64,000 bases of DNA from FEN-1297 sp021817845 (GTDB lineage Bacteria; Bacteroidota; Ignavibacteria; Ignavibacteriales; Ignavibacteriaceae), in the NCBI GenBank assembly GCA_021817845.1, contig JAKAFW010000006.1, positions 67,622 to 131,621 of the forward strand, in the 5' to 3' direction. Shown piece after piece: positions 44,831 to 53,835 of this stretch. Position numbers and translations under genes: made by a program. The stretch's first letter is position 1. Every line of letters begins with the position of its first letter. The notes beneath the pieces were generated by a model, which saw only the letters and a program-made list of their open reading frames with translations, had not been told where the DNA came from and did not search any database.

Positions 44831-45958
44831 TTGAAAAAGGCATTAATTACCGGTATTACCGGACAAGATGGAAGTTATTTAACAGAAATTCTTATCGAAA
44901 AAGGATATGAAGTTCACGGCATAATTAGAAGGAGCAGTTCCTTTAACACAGGAAGGCTTGAACATCTTTATTCCGACAAAGAAATTCTTAATAAAAAAAT
45001 GTTCCTTCATTACGGTGATCTTGTTGATACCAGCAATCTTAATCGCTTACTTGAAAAAATTGAACCGGACGAAATTTATAACCTTGCAGCACAAAGCCAT
45101 GTTAAAGTATCTTTTGAAGTACCTGATTATACGGGGCAGGTTGACGCCCTGGGAACATTAAGATTTTTAGATGCAATAAGAGAAGTCGGATTAAAGCAAG
45201 TAAAATTTTATCAAGCTTCTACAAGCGAACTTTTTGGAAAAGTTCAGGAAGTGCCGCAATCGGAAACAACTCCGTTCTACCCCCGTTCGCCTTATGGCGT
45301 TGCAAAACTGTATGGATACTGGATAATTGTGAACTACCGTGAGGCATATAATATTTTTGCCTGCAACGGGATTTTGTTTAATCACGAATCTCCGAGACGC
45401 GGTGAAACTTTTGTCACCAGAAAAATTACACGTGCCGCTTCGAAAATCGTAGCTGGTCTTCAATCTACTGTCGCGCTGGGAAATATGGATGCAAAACGGG
45501 ATTGGGGTTTTGCACCAGAATTTTGCGAAGGAATGTGGAAAATTCTTCAACAAGAAACTGCTGAAGATTTTGTTCTTGCTACCGGTGAAACGCACACAGT
45601 TCGTGAATTTACCGAACTGACATTTAAAGAGGTAGGAATTGAGATTGAGTGGTCCGGTAAAGAAGAAAATGAAAAGGGGTTGATTAAAAAGATTGATATG
45701 GAAAAAGCAAAAAATTTAATTGGTTATGGCGATAACCCATCTAAATATAAATTTAATTTTAGCGACATCTTAAAACCAGGCAAAACTGTTGTGGTTATTG
45801 ATCCAAATTATTACCGCCCGACGGAGGTGGAGTTACTTATCGGAAACCCTGCAAAAGCAGAAAAGATTCTCGGCTGGAAAGCCAAAACCAAATTTGACGA
45901 ATTGGTGAAGCTAATGATAAAGTCAGATCTTGATAAGGTTCTTCAGAGAGGTTATTAG
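44831..45958 (+). CDS. gmd: GDP-mannose 4,6-dehydratase
   Basis: Converts GDP-D-mannose to GDP-4-keto-6-deoxymannose for fucose (or rhamnose/perosamine) synthesis. The 375-residue SDR protein has ITGITGQDGSYLTEILIEKG, VHGIIRRSSSFNTGRLEHL, HYGDLVDTSNL, NLAAQSHVKVSFE, the catalytic STSELFGK with YGVAKLYGY, and NHESPRRGETFVTRKIT. It starts with TTG at 44831 behind an AGGA. It completes the pair with fcl, so GDP-L-fucose is the likely product. The dimer/tetramer contact segment is normal. Confidence 0.96.
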   Translation: MKKALITGITGQDGSYLTEILIEKGYEVHGIIRRSSSFNTGRLEHLYSDKEILNKKMFLHYGDLVDTSNLNRLLEKIEPDEIYNLAAQSHVKVSFEVPDYTGQVDALGTLRFLDAIREVGLKQVKFYQASTSELFGKVQEVPQSETTPFYPRSPYGVAKLYGYWIIVNYREAYNIFACNGILFNHESPRRGETFVTRKITRAASKIVAGLQSTVALGNMDAKRDWGFAPEFCEGMWKILQQETAEDFVLATGETHTVREFTELTFKEVGIEIEWSGKEENEKGLIKKIDMEKAKNLIGYGDNPSKYKFNFSDILKPGKTVVVIDPNYYRPTEVELLIGNPAKAEKILGWKAKTKFDELVKLMIKSDLDKVLQRGY

Positions 45959-45986
45959 ATTTATCTGATAGCTTAGAAAAAGATTT

Positions 45987-46859
45987 TCATTTTCTATTTA
46001 CTAAAATTACTCCGGCTGTAATTATCAATCCGCTCAGAATTATTGTCAAGGTTATGGTTTCGCTTAAAATAAGCCACGCTGACAAAACTGTAACGAATGG
46101 TTCGAGATATAAAAAGGACCCTACTTTTGTTGCTTCAAGTTCCTTTAATGATTTTGCCCACAGGACATAAGCAATACCTGAACAGAAAATTCCAAGAAAT
46201 AAGATAGAAACCCATCCTATTAAAGAAAGATGAATTACTGCATTTATTGATTGTCGAGTTACCGTAAATGGCGAAATAATTACTGCCATCATTATGAATA
46301 AAAAAAGGATTGTCATCATTGGGGGATATTTTAGACTAATCTTTTTATTTACCAGTGAATAAACACTCCAAGTAAATGCACTTGCAAGTACCAGCAAATC
46401 TCCTTTCTGTTCAATAAATTTAATATTTGAAATATTGCTTCTGCTTACAAGAAGAATTAGCCCTGAAAATGCTACAATTATTCCGATAATTTTCGTTTTG
46501 CTAAGTTTTTCCTTAAAAAATATTATGCTTAGGATTGCCATAAATACCGGTGTGATTCCAACGATCCAGCCCGTACTTGCCGCCGAAGTATACTCCAAAC
46601 CCGTAACTTGAATCCAAAGATGAAAAACCGCAATAAGCGCTAAAATAAAAATTGCTCCGTGGTTTTTTAGATTTAGGGTAAAGTCTTTTTTGGTGTAAAT
46701 AGCAAATACGGCAAGTAAAATGATTCCTAACAAAAGGCGAAGAAGAATTATCGTTTGTGGGTTTAACTCCCGCAGTGCAAGCTTAGTTGCAATGAAAGAA
46801 TTTCCCCATAAGATAACAGCTAAGAGAGGTTCCCAAAATCGGAGGAGTTTTTTTTTCAT
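45987..46859 (-). CDS. EamA/DMT-family permease (10-helix metabolite exporter)
   Basis: The 290-residue protein has ten hydrophobic helices, arranged as two EamA repeats. The first begins PLLAVILWGNSFIATKLALRE. The conserved glutamate-rich loops around LVLASAFTWSVYSLVNK and YVLWAKSLKELEATKVG are typical of the drug/metabolite transporter superfamily. The transported compound is unknown; family members export amino acids and related metabolites. It is the last gene of a three-gene minus-strand set with the dCMP-type deaminase and a GNAT, separated by 18 and 6 bases. Confidence 0.85.
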   Translation of the reverse strand: MKKKLLRFWEPLLAVILWGNSFIATKLALRELNPQTIILLRLLLGIILLAVFAIYTKKDFTLNLKNHGAIFILALIAVFHLWIQVTGLEYTSAASTGWIVGITPVFMAILSIIFFKEKLSKTKIIGIIVAFSGLILLVSRSNISNIKFIEQKGDLLVLASAFTWSVYSLVNKKISLKYPPMMTILFLFIMMAVIISPFTVTRQSINAVIHLSLIGWVSILFLGIFCSGIAYVLWAKSLKELEATKVGSFLYLEPFVTVLSAWLILSETITLTIILSGLIITAGVILVNRK

Positions 46860-46877
46860 TAATTTACTGATATCAAA

Positions 46878-47375
46878 CTATTTAGATTTTTTTGTTTTTT
46901 TTGCCGATGTATATTTTTCAATTTCATAGTTGATCATTTTTTCAGGCATTTCAGTTTTTACTATCTCTACTCCGGAGGTAGTATAAAATTGTGTTGCAAG
47001 CGTGTCATGAAAATCCGAAAAAACAACTACGCGGACTATACCTGCAGCTATCAAAGCTTTTGCGCAGGTTGTGCAGGACATGTTTGTAATATATGCGGTA
47101 GCGCCTTTTAAGGTCACTCCGTGAATTGCCGCCTGAGTAAGCGCATTCATCTCAGCATGATTTGTTCTTACGCAGTGATTATCTACAACTAAACAACCAA
47201 TATCTTCACAATGCGGATGCCCGGGCAAGGAGCCGTTATAACCTGTTGCCAACACAAATTTATCTTTTACAAATACACATCCGCAATGCATTCGCGGGCA
47301 GGTCGATCTTTCAGAGGCAAGCATGGCAAGCTTCAGAAAATATTCGTCCCACGATGGCCGTTTCTTTTTATTCAT
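46878..47375 (-). CDS. dCMP/cytidylate-type zinc deaminase (ComE-like)
   Basis: The 165-residue deaminase supplies dUMP for thymidylate synthesis. Zinc ligands are in TNHAEMNALTQA (His and catalytic Glu) and MSCTTCAKALIAAGI (two Cys). The proline of the usual PCxxC is a serine here. ASERSTCPRMHCGCVFVKD and TGYNGSLPGHPHCED near the N-terminus are typical of dCMP deaminases. The C-terminus is a lysine-rich tail. It is in the middle of the GNAT-deaminase-EamA set. Confidence 0.88.
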   Translation of the reverse strand: MNKKKRPSWDEYFLKLAMLASERSTCPRMHCGCVFVKDKFVLATGYNGSLPGHPHCEDIGCLVVDNHCVRTNHAEMNALTQAAIHGVTLKGATAYITNMSCTTCAKALIAAGIVRVVVFSDFHDTLATQFYTTSGVEIVKTEMPEKMINYEIEKYTSAKKTKKSK

Positions 47376-47381
47376 ATAATT

Positions 47382-47918
47382 TTATTTGCTCCAATCTTTC
47401 TTTAGCATTGAATACACAAAAAGATCAACATACTTATCATATAGGTACTGTCCCTCTTTTTCAATTCCCTCAAAGGAAAAATTTAATTTTTGTGGAATTG
47501 CCTGACTCTTTTTATTTCCTTCGGCACATTTAATGGTAATTCTGTTTAAACCGGCATCATAAAAGGCGTAATTTATAAGTGCCTTGCATGACCTGGTCAT
47601 CACCCCTTTTCCTTGAAACTCTTCACCAAGCCAATAACCTATCTCAGCCTTCTTGTTTAGACGATCTCCGTTATGTACATCGATCAGCCCTGCTAACAAA
47701 TTATTATACCATATTTCCATAACATACCGGCTGGAATACATATCATGTTCGGACATTGCAAAAATGTAGTTGATAGTATCCATAACACTCCTTGTTCCTT
47801 CTACAAAGCTCAACCACTCACCGAGATAACTGCGATTTGTATCAATCAATCTATACAATGCATCCGAACTAGACATTTCTAAATCCATAAGTGTAATTTC
47901 TGAATCTATGACAATCAT
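47382..47918 (-). CDS. GNAT-family acetyltransferase (RimJ/RimL type)
   Basis: The 178-residue acetyltransferase has the RimL-like layout: a first part with IDTNRSYLGEWLSFVEGTRS, the strand AEIGYWLGEEFQGKGVMTRS containing the acetyl-CoA Q/GxGxG/A-type loop, then CKALINYAFYDAGLNRITIKC and KKSQAIPQKLNFSFEG. This group acetylates ribosomal protein N-termini, spermidine or other amines. The acceptor cannot be assigned. First gene of the minus-strand set with the deaminase and the permease. Confidence 0.83.
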   Translation of the reverse strand: MIVIDSEITLMDLEMSSSDALYRLIDTNRSYLGEWLSFVEGTRSVMDTINYIFAMSEHDMYSSRYVMEIWYNNLLAGLIDVHNGDRLNKKAEIGYWLGEEFQGKGVMTRSCKALINYAFYDAGLNRITIKCAEGNKKSQAIPQKLNFSFEGIEKEGQYLYDKYVDLFVYSMLKKDWSK

Positions 47919-48188
47919 AACTGTTTAGAATAAATATTAGTTGAAAAATAATGAAGACCCCTTTTTGTAAATTCACATTGTAAAACAATAAATTAAAATT
48001 ACCGGGAATCTTAATGTCTCAAATGCAAAATAATAAAATCTTGATATAATTCATCAGGAAGAGTATTTATATTAAACAAATTATCCATGAGCATAAATTA
48101 AGCACAAACTACAAAAAAGTTCTTGCTGTTAACCGGCTCTTATTGTTATTATTATATTATAAAAATATAAATTCATTTTAGGTTTATT

Positions 48189-50306
48189 ATGAAAACAAAT
48201 CTGACGGCTATCATTATGTTATCACTTTTCATTTCTGCTGTAATTATTCCTCAGACAAAATTAAAATATCCGCTCACCAAAAAGGACGATGTTAAAGATA
48301 ATTACTTTGGTACTATTGTTCCCGATCCATACCGCTGGCTTGAAGACGACACTGCTTCGGCTGTTAAAGAATGGGTGAAGGAAGAAAACAAAGTTACTTT
48401 CAGCTATCTTGATAAGATTCCTTACAGGGAGAAAATTAAGGCAAGACTTGAAAAACTATGGAACTATCCGAAATATTCTGCACCGTTCAAGGCGGGTAAC
48501 GATTATTTCTTTTTTAAGAATGATGGACTTCAAAATCAAGCTGTGCTTTATATCCAAGACGGGCTTAATGCGAAACCGGAAGTTTTCTTAGACCCAAATA
48601 AACTTTCAAAGGATGGAACTGTTTCGCTTTCTGCATATGCTCCTTCAAAAGATGGAAAATATTTTGCTTATGGTACTGCTTCGGGCGGCTCTGATTGGAA
48701 TGAATTTCACGTTATGGATGTTGCGACAAAAAAAGTCTTAAGTGATGAGCTTAAATGGATAAAGTTTTCTGGTATTGCCTGGTTTAAGGACGGTTTCTTT
48801 TATAGCCGTTATCCTACTCCGGCAAAGGGAGAAGAATTAACATCTAAAAATGAATATCATAAAGTATATTACCATAAACTTGGAACAGAACAGTCGAGCG
48901 ACAGCTTGATATATGAGAATTTGTCCCAACCTAAGTTAACGGTAGGTGCTCAGACGACTGAGGACGAGAGATTTTTAATCCTTTATCTTTCGACAGGAAC
49001 AAGCAATAATGCACTTTATGTTCAAAACCTAGAGAAGCCTGGTTCAACGGTGTTAAAAGTTATTGATAATTATGATCATAATTACAGTGTTGTTGATAAT
49101 ATTGGTGATAAGCTTTTAGTTCTGACTGATAAAAATGCTCCTAAGTACCGGTTGGTCCTTATTGATCCTGAAAATCCAAGTGAAACAAACTGGCAAACTA
49201 TTATTCCCGAAAAGAATGATGTCCTTCAGTCTGTTTCCGTTATCGGCGGAAAGTTAATTGCAATCTACATGAAGGACGCAAGCAATAGAATGTTTATGTA
49301 TAGCCTTTCCGGCAATAATGAAGAAGAAATAAAATTACCTGTGCTCGGGACAATTGAAAGTTTAAGTGGAAAGAGAAATGATAATATTGCTTTTTATGAT
49401 TTTACATCATTCACATTTCCCCCGACAATTTATGAGCTAAATGTAAAAGATAACTCTTCTACTATTTTCCGTAAACCAGAAATCAATTTTAACTTTGATA
49501 ATTATATAACTAAGCAAGTATTTTACAATAGCAAAGACGGAACTAAGGTTCCTATGTTTATTGTTTATAAAAAAGGACTGAAGAGAAACGGAAATAATCC
49601 TGCTTTTCTTTATGCATACGGCGGTTTTGATATCAGTATAAATCCTGCGTTCAGTATTACACGATTAATTTTTCTTGAGAATGGCGGAGTGCTTGCAATT
49701 CCTAATATTCGCGGAGGGGGCGAATACGGCGAAGCATGGCACAAAGCCGGTATGCTTGGCAAAAAGCAAAATGTGTTTGATGATTTTATTGCGGCAGCAG
49801 AATACTTAATTAAAGAAAAATATACTTCTTCCCAAAAGCTTGCGATTAATGGAGCATCAAACGGAGGAATGTTAATCGGCGCTGTTACAAATCAACGACC
49901 TGATTTATTTAGGGTTGCAATACCTCAAGTAGGCGTACAGGATATGCTTCGGTTCCAGAAATTTACTATTGGTTGGGCATGGGTAAATGAATACGGTTCA
50001 AGTGATGATTCGGCTCAGTTTCAATATTTATATAAATACTCGCCGCTTCAAAATATTAGGTCGGGTGTAAACTATCCGGCAATAATGGCAACTACGGCTG
50101 ATCACGATGACCGCGTGGTCCCTGCACATTCTTTTAAGTATATCGCAACACTTCAGGATAAGTATAAAGGAAATAATCCGATCTTAATTAGGATTGAAAC
50201 TCGTGCGGGACACGGCGCAGGTAAGCCTACTTCAAAAATTATTGATGAATGGACTGATATCTGGTCGTTCATATTTTATAATTTAGGTGTGAAGACTATC
50301 TACTAA
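48189..50306 (+). CDS. Secreted prolyl oligopeptidase (S9A)
   Basis: Cleaves short peptides after proline in the periplasm or outside. The 705-residue protein has a signal peptide (TAIIMLSLFISAVIIPQ), the N-terminal YRWLEDDTASAVKEWVKEEN segment, the seven-bladed propeller, and the hydrolase domain. The catalytic Ser is in INGASNGGMLIG, the Asp in TADHDDRVVPAHS and the His in ETRAGHGAGKP; IRGGGEYGEAWHKAG is also conserved. It is monocistronic, with a 270-base AT-rich leader upstream; downstream is a repeat-rich gap. Free proline from its products would feed pruA, its convergent neighbour. Confidence 0.96.
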   Translation: MKTNLTAIIMLSLFISAVIIPQTKLKYPLTKKDDVKDNYFGTIVPDPYRWLEDDTASAVKEWVKEENKVTFSYLDKIPYREKIKARLEKLWNYPKYSAPFKAGNDYFFFKNDGLQNQAVLYIQDGLNAKPEVFLDPNKLSKDGTVSLSAYAPSKDGKYFAYGTASGGSDWNEFHVMDVATKKVLSDELKWIKFSGIAWFKDGFFYSRYPTPAKGEELTSKNEYHKVYYHKLGTEQSSDSLIYENLSQPKLTVGAQTTEDERFLILYLSTGTSNNALYVQNLEKPGSTVLKVIDNYDHNYSVVDNIGDKLLVLTDKNAPKYRLVLIDPENPSETNWQTIIPEKNDVLQSVSVIGGKLIAIYMKDASNRMFMYSLSGNNEEEIKLPVLGTIESLSGKRNDNIAFYDFTSFTFPPTIYELNVKDNSSTIFRKPEINFNFDNYITKQVFYNSKDGTKVPMFIVYKKGLKRNGNNPAFLYAYGGFDISINPAFSITRLIFLENGGVLAIPNIRGGGEYGEAWHKAGMLGKKQNVFDDFIAAAEYLIKEKYTSSQKLAINGASNGGMLIGAVTNQRPDLFRVAIPQVGVQDMLRFQKFTIGWAWVNEYGSSDDSAQFQYLYKYSPLQNIRSGVNYPAIMATTADHDDRVVPAHSFKYIATLQDKYKGNNPILIRIETRAGHGAGKPTSKIIDEWTDIWSFIFYNLGVKTIY

Positions 50307-50346
50307 AGTTTTCCTATATGCCGAGTCTGTTACACAACTTCCAGAT

Positions 50347-50464
50347 GTCATTTCGAAGGAGTCCCGCATACGGGATAAATCATCGACTGAGAAATCTTTT
50401 AAGTTTTCAGCAAAGGAGATTTCTCACCGGCTAATCCGCTGAAAGCGGACGGATTCGAAATGAC
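50347..50464. repeat. Cloverleaf-like palindromic element, possible miniature mobile element
   Basis: An 11-bp perfect terminal inverted repeat, GTCATTTCGAA (50347-50357) and TTCGAAATGAC (50454-50464), closes three internal hairpins: TCCCG/CGGGA (50362-50375), GAGAAATCT/AGATTTCTC (50389-50425, around 19 bases) and TCCGCT/AGCGGA (50435-50449). This four-arm layout resembles a cloverleaf but has no tRNA features. No ORF lies inside. Confidence 0.6.
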
Positions 50465-50488
50465 AAGGGTGGTCATTCTTTTATAAAT

Positions 50489-50505
50489 AAAGGCAATGCC
50501 TTTTT
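50489..50505 (+). terminator. Terminator-like hairpin
   Basis: AAAGGC (50489-50494) pairs with GCCTTT (50498-50503) around AAT and runs straight into five T residues. It is far (about 180 bases) from the S9 peptidase stop but is the best rho-independent terminator shape in the gap for the plus strand. Confidence 0.45.
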
Positions 50506-50566
50506 CAATAACTCGAAATAACAACAAAGTAGTTATGCAACGCTCTCTGCCGGCAGGTTGGAGAAA

Positions 50567-50612
50567 TGGAATAATGGGGTAAATCCATTATTCCAAAACT
50601 CCATTACTCCGG
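50567..50612. repeat. Inverted repeat, copy 1 (downstream side of pruA)
   Basis: TGGAATAATGG (50567-50577) is mirrored by CCATTATTCCA (50585-50595), followed by CTCCATTACTCC (50599-50610). The right part recurs at 52528-52555 on the other side of pruA. Confidence 0.55.
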
Positions 50613-50644
50613 AGAACTTTTTGTTTGTAATATGATAGTTTAAG

Positions 50645-52276
50645 CTATTTCTCATTCATAAATGGATAACGCCAATCTTTTGGAGGAACAAATGTTTCTT
50701 TAATCGAGCGTGCAGTCATCCACCGCATGATGTTCATTGCACTACCTGCTTTATCATTTGTACCTGATGAGCGACCGCCTCCGAATGGCTGTTGCCCGAC
50801 AACCGCTGCGGTTGGTTTATCGTTAATGTAAAAATTGCCGGCAGCATTGCGGAGTTTGTTCGACATTTTTACCAATACATTTCTATCTTGAGACCAGATA
50901 GCTCCAGTTAGTGCGTAAGGCGAAGTCGTGTCGCATAGATCCAGTGTCTCATCAAACTTATTGTCATCATAAACGAATATTGTAAACACAGGGCCAAATA
51001 TTTCTTCTTCCATTGTTTTGAATCGGGGATTGGTAGTTACGATTGTAGTAGGCTCAATAAAAAATCCTTTCGAGTCGTCGCACTTGCCGCCGGTAATAAT
51101 TTCTGCTTCTTTCGATTCCTTTGCAAAATCAATATAGGATTTTATAGTATTGAAAGCTCCTTTATCAATTACTGCGGACATAAAGTTTGTAAAGTCTTCC
51201 GGGTTGCCCATTTTTATTTTATTGACTTCTGCAACATATTTTTCTTTGAATTCCTGCCAGCGAGATTTTGGAATATACATACGTGAGGCGGCGGAACACT
51301 TTTGTCCTTGATATTCAAATGCACCGCGGATAGCAGCAACAACAAGGGCATCCACATCAGCAGTATTATGTGCAAAGATAAAATCTTTCCCGCCGGTTTC
51401 TCCGACAATGCGAGGATAATATTTTGCCTTATGAATGTTTTCTCCAATGGTCTTCCACATACCTTGAAATACGGCTGTCGAACCTGTGAAATGGATACCT
51501 GCAAGGTTGGGGCTTGCGAGGACAGGGTCGCCAACTTCGCCGCCGGAACCTGGTACAAAATTAATTACTCCCGCAGGTAAACCAGCTTCCTCCCAAAGCT
51601 TCATTAGAAAGTATGCAACGTAAACTGCACTCGAAGCAGGCTTCCATAGGGAAACATTTCCGACAATCACGGGTGCTGTCGGCAAATTACCGGCAATCGA
51701 AGTAAAGTTGAACGGTGTTACGGCAAAAACAAATCCTTCAAGCGGGCGGTATTCTTCGCGGTTCCACATTCCTTTTGGAGAATATGGTTGGTCACTCATC
51801 AACTGGGTCATATAGTAAGTGTTGAACCGCCAGAAGTCTATTAATTCGCAAGAAGAGTCTATTTCAGCTTGGTAAATAGTTTTCGATTGACCGAGCATAG
51901 TAGCAGCGTTTAGTGTAGATCGCCATGTGGTTGATAATAGTTCGGCAGCTTTTTGAAAGACAGAGGCGCGGTGTTCCCATGGCATATCAGCCCAAGATTT
52001 TCTTGCTTCAAGTGCGGCTTCAATCGCCATGTTAACTTCTTTAGTGCCGGCTTTGTGATATACTCCTAATAGCTTTGAATGATCATGAGGTGTACGGATT
52101 TCGGCAGTTTTTCCAGTTTTAATTTCCTTGCCACCTATGATAAGAGGGATTTCAATTTGCTTAGATTGAAGCTCTGCAAGCTTCTTTTTTAACTCAGCTT
52201 TTTCCGGTGTTCCCGGCGCATAAGTCAGAACCGGTTCGTTTACCGGTATCGGAAGTTTGAAATATGCATTGGACAT
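50645..52276 (-). CDS. pruA: L-glutamate gamma-semialdehyde (1-pyrroline-5-carboxylate) dehydrogenase
   Basis: Oxidises glutamate semialdehyde to glutamate with NAD+, the second step of proline catabolism. The 543-residue aldehyde dehydrogenase has an extended N-terminus (KLPIPVNEPVLTYAPGTPEK) typical of the P5CDH group, FAVTPFNFTSIAGNLPTAP, the NAD loop FTGSTAVFQGMW, the catalytic Glu region IVGETGGKDF and the catalytic Cys in YQGQKCSAASRMY. ATG 52276 has a good AAAGGAA site. PutA-type proline dehydrogenase is not adjacent. It is flanked on both sides by copies of one inverted repeat. Confidence 0.96.
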   Translation of the reverse strand: MSNAYFKLPIPVNEPVLTYAPGTPEKAELKKKLAELQSKQIEIPLIIGGKEIKTGKTAEIRTPHDHSKLLGVYHKAGTKEVNMAIEAALEARKSWADMPWEHRASVFQKAAELLSTTWRSTLNAATMLGQSKTIYQAEIDSSCELIDFWRFNTYYMTQLMSDQPYSPKGMWNREEYRPLEGFVFAVTPFNFTSIAGNLPTAPVIVGNVSLWKPASSAVYVAYFLMKLWEEAGLPAGVINFVPGSGGEVGDPVLASPNLAGIHFTGSTAVFQGMWKTIGENIHKAKYYPRIVGETGGKDFIFAHNTADVDALVVAAIRGAFEYQGQKCSAASRMYIPKSRWQEFKEKYVAEVNKIKMGNPEDFTNFMSAVIDKGAFNTIKSYIDFAKESKEAEIITGGKCDDSKGFFIEPTTIVTTNPRFKTMEEEIFGPVFTIFVYDDNKFDETLDLCDTTSPYALTGAIWSQDRNVLVKMSNKLRNAAGNFYINDKPTAAVVGQQPFGGGRSSGTNDKAGSAMNIMRWMTARSIKETFVPPKDWRYPFMNEK

Positions 52277-52629
52277 AAATGTTTTCCTTTAATTTTGTTT
52301 TGGATATTATGTATCCGTTTAATAATAAATTCAATACTTAAATTTATAATTGGCAGAATGGAAATGCAATTGTTAATTGATAGATAAGTACTAGATAAGG
52401 AAATGAGAAGTGCGTCAGAGTGTATTCACAATGCATTCAGAGTGCATTCATAATTTTTAGAGGGGTAATAGGGATTTGTGAATCAATAATTTGTGAAGTG
52501 ATGGAGTAGTGGAATAGATTAATTTTTTCCATTATTCCAACATTCCATTACTCCAAAGGGAAATCCTGCGTAATGTTAATCAATAAGTAATTGGAGTATA
52601 ATTATTGAAGATCGGGTGTCTATCGACTT
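52277..52629. other. Spacer between pruA and ychF with repeats
   Basis: A 353-base spacer without a gene. It holds a 13-base direct repeat (CAGAGTGYATTCA at 52416-52428 and 52438-52450) and a second copy of the inverted repeat near pruA (52502-52555). The upstream 130 bases hold the pruA promoter, which could not be pinpointed. Confidence 0.5.
52502..52555. repeat. Inverted repeat, copy 2 (upstream side of pruA)
   Basis: TGGAGTAGTGGAAT (52502-52515) pairs with ATTCCATTACTCCA (52542-52555) with one mismatch. The core CCATTATTCCA (52529-52539) and CCATTACTCC match copy 1 at 50585-50610 in the same orientation. Confidence 0.55.
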
Positions 52630-53730
52630 TTAGACATTAAACAGAAAGTGCATGACATCTCCGTCTTGGACAACGTAATCTTTACCCTCCACACGCATAA
52701 CACCGGCGGCTTTACAGGCGGATTCGGATTTATATGTAATGTAATCATTATAGCCGATTACTTCTGCACGAATAAATCCTTTTTCAAAATCCGTATGAAT
52801 TACTCCTGCGGCTTGCGGAGCCTTCCAGCCACGGTGAATCGTCCAAGCCCTTACTTCTTTAGGCCCGGCAGTAAAATAACTGATTAAGCCCAGTGTATGG
52901 AAGCCTGTGCGGATAATTTTTTCAAGGCCGCTTTCTTTAACACCGTAAGATGCAAGAAATTCTTCACGCTCTTCGTCTTCAAGTCCGACCAATTCTTCTT
53001 CAACTTTAGCAGATATTTTTACCCAATCGGCTCCCTTTGATTCGGCGTAAGCTTTTAAGGATTTAACGTAATCATTATCTTCGGCTAAACTGCCCTCATT
53101 AACATTGGCGCAGTATATCATATTTTTTGCGGTCATTAGACGGAGTTCATTAAAAATTTCTTTTATAGATTCTTTATCTTTTTCGGGAAATGATGACGCA
53201 GGGTTTCCTTGATTCATAAAACTCATAAGCGCTTCGGCATCTTCGGCAGCAGCTTTAGCATTCTTATCTCCCTTAGCCATCTTTTGCAGTCGATCTATCT
53301 TTTTTTCAAGGGTTTGAACATCGGCAAGGATTAATTCCGTCTCAATTACTTCAATATCGCGAAGAGGGTCGATGCTGCCGTCAACGTGGACAATATCATT
53401 ATCCTCAAAACATCTTACCACATGCAAGATTGCTTCAGTTTCGCGGATATTAGTTAGAAACTGATTGCCGAGTCCTTCGCCTTTGCTGGCTCCTTTAACA
53501 AGTCCTGCAATATCAACAAAATCCACAGTAGAATTTACAAGACGTGCAGGATTAACAAGGACAGCCAATTTATTTATCCTTTCATCAGGCACCGGTACTA
53601 TCGCCTTATTCGGTTCGATAGTGCAAAAAGGATAATTTGCTGCCTCCGCGTTTTGTGCTTTGGTAAGCGCATTAAATAAAGTGGACTTACCAACATTTGG
53701 CAGACCTACTATTCCGATACTTAGACCCAT
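52630..53730 (-). CDS. ychF: Redox-regulated ATPase YchF (Obg-like)
   Basis: The 366-residue OBG-family P-loop protein prefers ATP over GTP and is associated with ribosomes. G1 is GLPNVGKSTLFNALT at the N-terminus, G3 is DIAGLVKGASKGEGLGNQFL, and the coiled-coil insert is in the middle. The C-terminal TGS-like domain has FFTAGPKEVRAWTIHRG-like residues (YFTAGPKEVRAWTIHRG). The usual NKxD is replaced by a YchF-type CANVNEG region, which explains the ATP preference. Monocistronic. Confidence 0.97.
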   Translation of the reverse strand: MGLSIGIVGLPNVGKSTLFNALTKAQNAEAANYPFCTIEPNKAIVPVPDERINKLAVLVNPARLVNSTVDFVDIAGLVKGASKGEGLGNQFLTNIRETEAILHVVRCFEDNDIVHVDGSIDPLRDIEVIETELILADVQTLEKKIDRLQKMAKGDKNAKAAAEDAEALMSFMNQGNPASSFPEKDKESIKEIFNELRLMTAKNMIYCANVNEGSLAEDNDYVKSLKAYAESKGADWVKISAKVEEELVGLEDEEREEFLASYGVKESGLEKIIRTGFHTLGLISYFTAGPKEVRAWTIHRGWKAPQAAGVIHTDFEKGFIRAEVIGYNDYITYKSESACKAAGVMRVEGKDYVVQDGDVMHFLFNV

Positions 53731-53835
53731 TTGGAGGCTCCGGATAATTAATAAAAATAGTTTTTTCTATGAAAATATTATAAGAATAGAAATTTACTTG
53801 CAAAAACTAAAGACAGGAATTTGCCCAACCTTCAG

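Larger units (their letters stand above)
50307..50644. other. Repeat-rich gap between convergent S9 peptidase and pruA
   Basis: A 338-base gap without a gene. It holds the cloverleaf-like element (50347-50464), a terminator-like hairpin (50489-50505) and one copy of the TGGAATAATGG repeat (50567-50595, extending to 50612) that recurs on the other side of pruA. Confidence 0.6.

Noticed and set aside
50347..50464. Cloverleaf as a tRNA gene
   Set aside because: No acceptor stem of the right size, no anticodon loop, T-loop or CCA pattern; the closing stem is 11 bp.
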